Below are positions 56,761 to 64,000 of a DNA stretch of 64,000 nucleotides, piece by piece. This DNA comes from Eonycteris spelaea. Taxonomy: Eukaryota; Chordata; Mammalia; Chiroptera; Pteropodidae. The stretch covers positions 9,362,001-9,426,000 of the forward strand of contig PUFA01000006.1 in NCBI GenBank assembly GCA_003508835.1. Direction: 5' to 3'. Each line of letters opens with the position of its first letter. Positions within the stretch are counted from its first letter, which is position 1. The notes under the pieces are model-generated. The model did not search any database. It had not been told where the DNA came from and saw only the letters and a program-made list of their open reading frames with translations. Position numbers and translations under genes: made by a program.

Positions 56761-57644
56761 CTGGTATTGACAGTGTTGCTGTTTTTTTTCTCCTTTTTTA
56801 CGTGTAGCAGTGACCTTTTATGATCACAATGTCACTGAGCGCTTGAGCCCTTATGTATCAAGCAGAGCCTAGTCAGGCACATTACTATGGTCGCTGCTCA
56901 TTTCTTCCTGTCCCTCCATGACCCGTCAGACTTTTGTCCCATGGGACATAGCAAGGAGCCCAGTCTCGAGACTTGTAGGTATCTCAGATATGGGATGGGG
57001 TAGAAGCAGGGCGGACCAGGGCTGGGTTTCATTGCTTGGGACGTTCACTGACCAGTGCCCAAGAGTCGGAAGGTCTTAAAGCTGGTTTAGGCCAGCATCC
57101 CCTCCCACAAGTTTGAAAACAAGTTGCATCTAAGAATGTAGCATCCAAGGTTTCCAACTTATAAAAATGCTTCATGTCTGGCAGGGGGTGGAGTAAGAAT
57201 GCAATTCAGGGCTGAGGTGTGGGGAACAGGATCCAGTCTCCCGAAAGGGGGCTAACCAAAGCTTACGTGAGGCAGGATGAGCAGGGCTGCAGGCCAGGTG
57301 TGTGCATTGGGAGCAGGGCAGCCCTGCGGGCCTGTGTGGACCCTCCAAGCCGACACTCACCCTGGTAGCCACCCACCAACCCCCAGACAGCAGGCGCAGG
57401 TGCAGGCAGTTCTGGCTCTAGCCCTGGCCTGTGCCCTGTCTGGTCAGCCTCGGAGGGAAGAGTCCCTCAGCTGCTGCGGGTCCTTCACACATTCCCATTC
57501 TGATCTCACAGCCTTGCAGACTGTAGCCTGACAGCTAATTCCTTCTCTTTCCTTAGAGTAGGTGTTGGTTTATTTTTCCTCATAAATTTTGTTTGATAGC
57601 TACAGAAACAGAACATAGGGGATTTGTTTTTTAGCATCATCATC
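56761..57644. other. Intronic sequence, nothing recognised
   Basis: No repeat or exon evident. Confidence 0.4.
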
Positions 57645-57865
57645 ATCAAATCAACCCATTACTTTATGCCGGCATCGCACGAAGTGCCTTCCTGTAGTAA
57701 CCCCTGAATCCTCACAAAGGTCTTTGGAGGCAGGTACTATTATTCTCTCCATTCTGCAGTTGAGGAAACGAGGATCAGAGAGGGAGAGTGACCTGCCTAG
57801 GGCCACACAGGGAGTAAATGGCAGAGCCTGGGATCTGATTCATCTGAGCGAAGGCTCTGCTCAGA
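57645..57865 (-). mobile_element. MIR SINE, antisense
   Basis: 'ggcaggtactattattctct', 'gcagttgaggaaacgaggat' and 'gcctagggccacacagggag'. Confidence 0.9.
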
Positions 57866-58194
57866 TCAGCTCCCCTGAAGTGGGACCCTGGGACAGGAAC
57901 TTTCCTGCTCCCCCAGTGCAAAGGCCACTCTTTACAAAGGGACATCCTGGAGTTATCACCTCCCACTACAGCTGTGCCCACCTCTGCCCCTGACCAGGTG
58001 GCCGTTCCCTGCTTCCTCTCCTCCCACCCCCCCAGTCCCTACACTTATTCCCTCTCTGCTGATTTCAGGCCAAGCTCACCAGACACTCTGGGTTAAAGGA
58101 GGAGGCAGAAGCCCCTCTGGACAATGTCGCTGTCAGCGTGGAGTAGGGCTCACCTTTCCCCAGCCCCCCCCCCCCCGCTTGCCTGCCAGTGCTC
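57866..58194. other. Intronic sequence with a 13-base C run
   Basis: The C run is at 58164-58176. Nothing else recognised. Confidence 0.5.
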
Positions 58195-58650
58195 AGATGT
58201 GTGCTGCTATAAAAAGCCAAGTAGTGATATGCAAATCAGGCTGATTATTTATGGCCATGTTAGTAAATAAGCAGGAGAGACAAGGTGGGTTGTTGTTTTT
58301 ACGATCTCTGCAGTCCTCGCAGGAAAATCTATGGTAAGCAGAGAGGGTGAGCAGAGCCAGAGCCCGTGGTTTAATAAACACAGCCTAATTACCAGGCACC
58401 AGGGACAAACAAGAGGGGTTGTGGAACGGAGTAACGGGAAGTCGGCAGCAGGAGCCAGAGCCAGAGCCGGAGCTGGAGGTGGAGGGGTGGAGGGCAGGAA
58501 TGGGCAGCTGGATCCTCTCTCCGCCCACCTCTCTCTGTCCCAGCCTCTGAGCTGCCTGCTGGGAGGGGGCGGGGGCCCAGCCACAAATCACTGTAATGGG
58601 CTCTATGTGTTGCCATGGTCCTGCCAGTGTGCCAAGTCATCTCTCCTGCC
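58195..58650. other. Candidate conserved non-coding (enhancer-like) block
   Basis: Repeat-free. Contains the POU octamer ATGCAAAT (58229-58236), 'gctgattatttatggccatg', a forkhead-type TAAACA (58375-58380) and TAATTA (58386-58391). The site cluster is seen directly; its function is inference. Confidence 0.45.
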
Positions 58651-59424
58651 AGGAGCCGCCGCTACTAAAGCAGCCGAAAAAAATGTCGGAAGGGGACTAG
58701 CGAGGGAGGCTCAGGGGTGGAGGGGTCTCGGAGAGGGAGAAAAGATGCTTTCTGCCAGCCATCATCCTGGTGCTGAGGATGGCATGGCCTGCTGGCCAGG
58801 TCGCCCAATCAGTTTTCAGCACTGTTGCATCTCTGCGGTGCCCGCCCTTGGGAGGTTGTGACAGGACAGCGTCAAGGAGAGAGACAGGGCAGGGGGCGAG
58901 CAGCACTCAAGGGCCTCAAGGAGAGCAGGAAAGCCAGGTAGCTGGGGGCACAGCAAGAAGTCCTGTTGGGGATTTGCCCCCCTCTCCATTCAGATCGTGC
59001 GCTCAAGTATCAAATGGGAGTGAGTGGAAGGGAGACCCAGGAGACCCAGTGGAAGCCTGACCATAGCTCGTTGGTGGGAGCTGATATCCCCTCAAGCAAC
59101 CAAAGGCCAACAAAGGAAGGCGGTTGGTGGAAAAATAGCCTGGCCTCCTCTCCCTTCAATACGATAACTGTGTTGCGTGTTCTGCATCTACTCCCAGCAT
59201 CCCCCAGCGGGATTCTCTGCTCACAATGGCTCCTTTTGTGACTACAGCTCCTAAGGGTAGCCTTTCCTTTCCTGTCTTCACATCCCTATCCCTCATTGTG
59301 CTTCCCAGAGTCAATTCACAAACTCACTTGCACCCAAATCTTTAACCCAGGTCCAGCCTTTGTGGAAACCAACCCAGGTGGCTGTAGCTACCAGGGTGCT
59401 AAATACCTTGATGAACATAATTAT
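58651..59424. other. Intronic sequence, nothing recognised
   Basis: Moderate GC. No repeat or exon evident. Confidence 0.4.
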
Positions 59425-59660
59425 AATAATAGCTATTGAATACTTACTATGCACCAAGCATTATTCTAAACATTTTAGCTCTATTAACGCATCGGATCAT
59501 CTTAACATTCTATGAGAGAGATGCTGTTCTTTATCCTCATTTGACAAAGGGATAAATGAGGCACAGAGATGTTAAGGAACCTGACCAAGGTTACACAGCT
59601 AGTACTGTGTCAGAAGGGAACTAGCAGAGCCAGGAGGCAAACCCAAGTATGACTAGCTAT
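59425..59660 (-). mobile_element. MIR SINE, antisense
   Basis: 'aatacttactatgcaccaag', 'ttgacaaagggataaatgag' and 'ccaaggttacacagctagta' give a complete reversed MIR. Confidence 0.9.
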
Positions 59661-59689
59661 AGAGACTCTTTTCTTATTCATCACACTAA

Positions 59690-60200
59690 ACTACAGGTCT
59701 TTCAAATATTCCCCAAGCATCTCTTTATTCCAGGCCTTATGCTTGGACTTTGGGATCTAGAAATGAACCAGGTAGGGGCCCTGACCTGGGAGAGCTTGAG
59801 ATGTCCAGGCAGAAACATAAAAGACATAGACAAGTCAGAGAGCAAAGAGAGTTTAGAGTCTGTAAGCTCTAAATTGCCCACAGAGGTATCAGGGAAGACG
59901 TATAAGAAGGTGCCACTCGAATGGAGTCTTGAAGAAGAAATTGCAATCAAACGATGGCAGGGGATGGGATGAATCAGGCGAGAAGGATGCAGGCAGGGGG
60001 AACAGTGTGTGCAAAGGGGCTGTAGTGTGTGCACCCTGGTGATATTTGGAGAATTGCCTGATAATCCCGTATGGCTGGCGAGCTGGGGGTAGGTTGGCTT
60101 TTTGCTTGCTAGTCTGTTGTTATTGTTGTTTGGGGCGGGGCGATGACTGATGGGAGAAGAGGCGGAGGCCAGATCATGAAGGGTCTTGTCACCATGCCGA
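59690..60200 (-). mobile_element. L2 LINE, antisense
   Basis: 'ctctttattccaggccttat', 'ccactcgaatggagtcttga', 'aacagtgtgtgcaaaggggc' and 'aggccagatcatgaagggtc' follow reversed L2. Confidence 0.85.
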
Positions 60201-60619
60201 GGGGAGGGAGAATGCCGCACGCGCTCCGACTGTGTTTACAGGCTTCATTTCCTCAGCAGGTGGTGAATACATGGGTGCTCATTATATTCTTTACTAGCTT
60301 TCTGTGTATTTCTGAAAGCTTCTTATTTTAAAAAATGATTTAGAAAAATGAGAAACAAACCCACACGGCTAGACCAGAAGCCTCTCCTTCCCCTATGGAC
60401 ACTCCAGTCCTGGGAAGGTATAATAAAAAAGCTTTCTTGGCACCAAGGTGCACAGTTGGAGTCAGCTGCAAGCTCCAGGAATGTTTGGCAATTACTTTTA
60501 CAATTCAGGGCTTGGCCCTAAGGACCAAAGTTTACTCTGGTATGTCTTCATGCAAGTCCTCTAGAGTAAGCCAGAGGGGAACCTTTTGAATTGGGTCGCG
60601 GTCATACCAGTCACAAGTT
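60201..60619. other. Intronic sequence, nothing recognised
   Basis: An A-rich patch lies at 60328-60358. Confidence 0.4.
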
Positions 60620-60935
60620 GATCAGTGTGCCACCTATGTTCCCATACAAGACATTAAAAATTACAGCACTAAATGCGAGGCGGTATTCTGGAATGGAATT
60701 TGGAACAGAAGAAAGGACATTTGTGGAACAATTAGTGAAATCCAAATAAAGGCTGTAGTTTAGTTAATAGTAAAATACCAATGTTCATCTCTTCGTTTTG
60801 ACCAATTACTATGGTTATGGAAAGTGTTAAACTGGGAGAACTTAGATGAAAGGTGTACAGGAATTCTCTGCACTATCTTTGCAACTTTCCTGTAAATCTC
60901 AAATTATTCCAACATAAGGAATTTATTTAAAAATT
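60620..60935 (+). mobile_element. Old L1 3' end, sense
   Basis: 'agtgaaatccaaataaaggc', 'tgtagtttagttaatagtaa', 'ctctgcactatctttgcaac' and 'ctgtaaatctcaaattattc', ending in 'aatttatttaaaaat', are typical of an old (L1MB-like) 3' terminus. Confidence 0.7.
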
Positions 60936-61411
60936 ATGGTGGACAGGGCAGGACTGAGGATTAGGCTCTGTCACAAAGCCCTATATCTAGTTGACATTAG
61001 TGCACGGTCCTTGAGCCCGTAAAGAATCTGTCTTATTGTAATAATTTCTAAGTCCACCTTTCCTCTTTTCATGTGGTTATAAATGCCTTGGAAACCTGAA
61101 TATTCCATCCTTGTCACATTTCCCTGATTTCCCACCAGTAACTCTATTCATAAAGGAGTGAAGGTGATGATAATTCACTTTGCAGAGAGCATGCCTTTTG
61201 ATCAAACGATTCCCAGAGGTTGCCTTGAAATGGCATGCTTTCTGACTACATTTTAAGAAGTTCATCTACAAAAGTTGTATTTTTATTTGCCTTTTTGGAA
61301 ATCTCTAGAGCAAGGCAGACAGGAAAGGAAGGCTTCAGAGGCGGCAGAGCCCAGCAATGAAAATGGGCCCATATTGACCTACATGTGCCAGTAAATTTTA
61401 ACCTCCTTTAC
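60936..61411. other. Intronic sequence, nothing recognised
   Basis: No repeat or exon evident before the L1 insertion. Confidence 0.4.
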
Positions 61412-61426
61412 AAATATCTTATCTCC
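61412..61426. repeat. Target-site duplication of the 61.4-kb L1, left copy
   Basis: AAATATCTTATCTCC matches AAATATCTTGTCTCC at 62861-62875, 14 of 15 bases. Confidence 0.95.
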
Positions 61427-62860
61427 TCGAATTGCCAAAGCCACCCTGAGAAAAAAGAATGAGGCTGGAGGCATTACTCTGCCTGACTTCAAATTATACT
61501 GCAAAGCAACAGTAATCAAAATGGATGGTATTCGGCAGAAAAATAGACACATGGAAAAGGGGAACAGAATCGAGAGTCCAGAAATAAACCTACATTTATA
61601 TGGGCAAATAATTTTGACAAAAATGCCAAAAATATACAGTGGAGAAAGGAAAGCCTTCTTCAATAAATGGTGCTGGGAAAACTGGAAGGCCACCTGCAAA
61701 AGAATGAAACTAGACTGTTGTCTATCACCACACACAAAATTAACTCAAAATGGATTAAGGACCTGAATATAAGACCTGAAACAATAAAATGCATAGAAGA
61801 AAACATAGGAACTAAACTCAAGGACCTTGGACTTAAAGAGGATTTTATGAATTTGACCTCAAAGCAAGGGAAGTAAAAGCAAAAATAAATGAATGGGACT
61901 ACATCAACTAAAAAGCTTCTACTCAGCAAAAGAAACTGTCAACAAGGTAAAGAGACAACCATTGAATGGAAAATATATTTGCAAGCAACACCTCCGATAA
62001 GGGCCTAATATCCAAAATATACAAAGAATTCATATGACTCAATAGCAACAACAACAACAACAAACAAAACAAACAATGCATCAAAAAATGGGCAGAGGAC
62101 CTGAACAGAGACTTCCCCTAGAGGACATACAAATGGCCAACAAATTATGAAAAGATGCTCAACATTGCTAGCTATTAGGGAAATGCAAATCAAAACCACA
62201 ATGAGATACCATCTCGCACTTGTTAGAATGGCTGTAATCAACAGGACAAGTAATAATGTGGAGAAATAGGAACCATCATACACTGCTGGTGGGATTGCAA
62301 ATTGGTATGGCCGCTACGGAAAACAGTATGGAGGTTCCTCAAAAAACTAAGAATTGACCTCCATATGATCCACTATCCCTCTACTGGTATTTACCCCAAA
62401 GACTTGAAAACTCATATTTGAAAAGTATTTGCACACCAATGTTCATAGCAGCACTATTCACAGTGCCAGGACATGGAAGCAACCAAAGTGTTTCTATGAT
62501 AGATGACTGGCTAAAGAAGCTGTGGCACATACATACAATGGAATATTACTCACCATAAGAAGAGATGAAATACTGCCATTTGCAACAACATGGATGGACC
62601 TTGAGATAATCATGCTAAGCGAAATAAGCCAGACAGAAAAAGTTGGAAATCACATGATATCACTTATATGTGGGATATAAGCCTAAAAGCAACGAAGGAA
62701 CTGGACAAACAAACAGAAACTCATGGACATGGACAATGGACTAGTGGTTACCAGAAGGGAGGGGGGAGGGGAGGAGAAAATTTTAAAAAATGGTCAAAAA
62801 ACTATGTATATATAGTATGAAAAATAAATAAATAAACTGGCATTAAAAAAAGAAAGAAAG
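61427..62860 (+). mobile_element. 5'-truncated L1 with ORF2 3' end, 3' UTR and A-rich tail
   Basis: The insertion starts inside ORF2 ('ccaaagccaccctgagaaaa') and ends in an A-rich, GAAA-patterned tail at 62844-62860, bounded by matching 15-bp duplications. It is the least decayed L1 in the window but carries frameshifts. It is therefore a moderately young, inactive copy of about 1.43 kb. The 3' UTR has a G-rich patch (62757-62774). Confidence 0.95.
61521..62680 (+). pseudogene. L1 ORF2 C-terminal fragment
   Basis: Frames at 61521-61766 and 61667-61876 contain [21 protein letters not shown], then [18 protein letters not shown], typical of the ORF2p C-terminal segment. They lie in different frames, which shows at least one frameshift. 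Later text encodes the cysteine-rich and 'MEYY'-type end with further breaks. Confidence 0.9.
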
Positions 62861-62875
62861 AAATATCTTGTCTCC
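62861..62875. repeat. Target-site duplication of the 61.4-kb L1, right copy
   Basis: Pairs with 61412-61426 with one A/G difference. Confidence 0.95.
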
Positions 62876-63274
62876 ACCGTGCTTGGAGGAACCCAAGAAG
62901 GCAGTCTGATGAGGAGTCAGTCAACCATGGAAGTGTCTTGTTCTGACCTAGAGATAGTGGGGACCTTTCAGTCTTTCCTAGACAGGCAACATGACAATTG
63001 TCCTTCACTTATGTCGTTCAATTGTCTCTGCTGATTAATGAGGTCACTTTAAGGTATCAATTATTATCCTGCCAAGACAATGAATATGAGACTGAAACAA
63101 ATGCCCATAAACTTGCTTATCCTATTAAAAATTAAGTAGTGAGAGATGATTAATGGTGTGTGCCCTGGAGAAGCAACAGGGAGGAACAAGGCAGGGGAGA
63201 AAAGTAGAAATGAGCATCTTCTGATCAGGGACAAAAGAGGTTTTTGTTTAAAAGTAGCTTTTTATCGACCCCTC
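62876..63274. other. Intronic sequence, nothing recognised
   Basis: No repeat or exon evident. Confidence 0.4.
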
Positions 63275-63550
63275 TTCCTTCCAACCCACTTCTTGAGAGA
63301 GCTGTCTAGACTCAGTGTCTCCACTTCCTCCCTTCCTATTAATAGCTTAACCCACTGTAACCCAGTGTCAGCCTTACCACTTCACCAGTACTGCTCCGGA
63401 AAAAGTCACAGGTTGTTCTCCTTAATTGCCACATCAATTGTCCTTCTGCTCTTTCTTACCAGTTCCTTTGAAGTGTTTGCTGCCGTTGACTTCATTCTTC
63501 TTGAGACACTTCCTTTTTCTAGCTTCTCTGACACCACCAAGTCCTCCCTC
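63275..63550 (+). mobile_element. L2 LINE internal fragment, sense
   Basis: 'tgctgccgttgacttcattc', 'ttgagacacttcctttttct' and 'tctgacaccaccaagtcctc' follow the L2 coding region. Confidence 0.75.
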
Positions 63551-63554
63551 CCTC

Positions 63555-63830
63555 ACAAATTCATTCCATTTCATATTTATTTTTTGAGCATCTCTACTGT
63601 GTACCAGGCACCATGCTAAGCACTGAACATATAAAGGCAACCATGATGGACAAAAGCCCTCGCAGTAAATAGAGCGTATGTTTAAGCAGAGGAAAACAGG
63701 CAATTAACAAATAAATACGTATAGATAAGCCGTTCAGTGAGGATAGAGAGCTGAGCGACTGATGGAGTGTGATGGCAGGGTGTGATCACAGGGGAGGTGT
63801 GATCAGTGGGAAGCTCTCTGTGAACGTGAT
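63555..63830 (-). mobile_element. L2 LINE 3' end, antisense
   Basis: 'ttgagcatctctactgtgta', 'ccaggcaccatgctaagcac' and 'ggcaattaacaaataaatac' are reversed L2. It abuts the sense fragment tail to tail. Confidence 0.8.
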
Positions 63831-64000
63831 ACCGCCTTGCTTTCAAATGCCAGTCCCTTAAAACTTGCCGCTGTCGCCAGGCTTCCACGTCTTCCTTTGT
63901 GTCATCTCAGTCTCCATAGACTTGGGCAGGACTTGAGGATTCAGGGATTGACTGGATCAGTCCTGCTTTGCAGTGTGGCCACCAAGGATGACTGAAAAGA
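63831..64000. other. Window end, nothing recognised
   Basis: Intronic sequence without a visible feature. Confidence 0.35.

Overview
The window is mammalian intronic DNA with one protein-coding exon. That exon (33239-33455, + strand) encodes the first half of a CUB domain. Its translation fits the N-terminal CUB domain of a CSMD-family protein, and CSMD2 is the best match I can recall. The remainder reads as the introns on either side of it: long, ATG-poor in any meaningful sense, full of short chance ORFs, and packed with old transposon copies (MIR, L2, MER5/MER20-type hAT elements, ancient L1). Several younger L1 3' ends have the wording I associate with bat (Chiroptera) L1 3' UTRs. There is no Alu, B1/B2, BovB, CAN-SINE or horse ERE sequence. 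A bat is therefore the likeliest source. I saw no tRNA-derived bat (VES-like) SINE, which would fit a megabat or a related lineage, but that is inference.

Layout. 1-5685: unique intron sequence with L2, MIR, MER20 and MER5 relics. 5686-16635: one 11-kb block, all in minus orientation, of L1-type elements inserted one inside another to four levels. Level 1 is an ancient L1. Inside it lies level 2, an L1 derivative lacking most of ORF2. Inside that lies level 3, a second ORF2-deleted, HAL1-like element. Inside that lies level 4, a short bat-type L1 3' end. Matching target-site duplications mark the boundaries of levels 2, 3 and 4. 16636-33238: unique sequence, a 153-nt pure pyrimidine tract, many L2/MIR copies and two further ancient L1 blocks, one of them split by an unrecognised 560-bp segment. 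33239-33455: the CUB exon. 33456-64000: the downstream intron, with another L1 block (35690-37620), three bat-type L1 3' ends (47825, 48786, 49471), several blocks without recognised repeats that could be conserved regulatory DNA, and a 5'-truncated L1 (61427-62860) with clear target-site duplications.

The most interesting item outside the nested block is at 49471-49789. A U6 snRNA pseudogene lies head-on against an L1 3' end in the same orientation, with no poly-A between them. This is the arrangement of a U6-L1 chimeric retrocopy made by template switching or RNA joining during L1 reverse transcription.

No bacterial-type features (operons, CRISPR, ribosome binding sites) exist here. Repeat family names come from recognition by eye, and edges are approximate unless a duplication fixes them.
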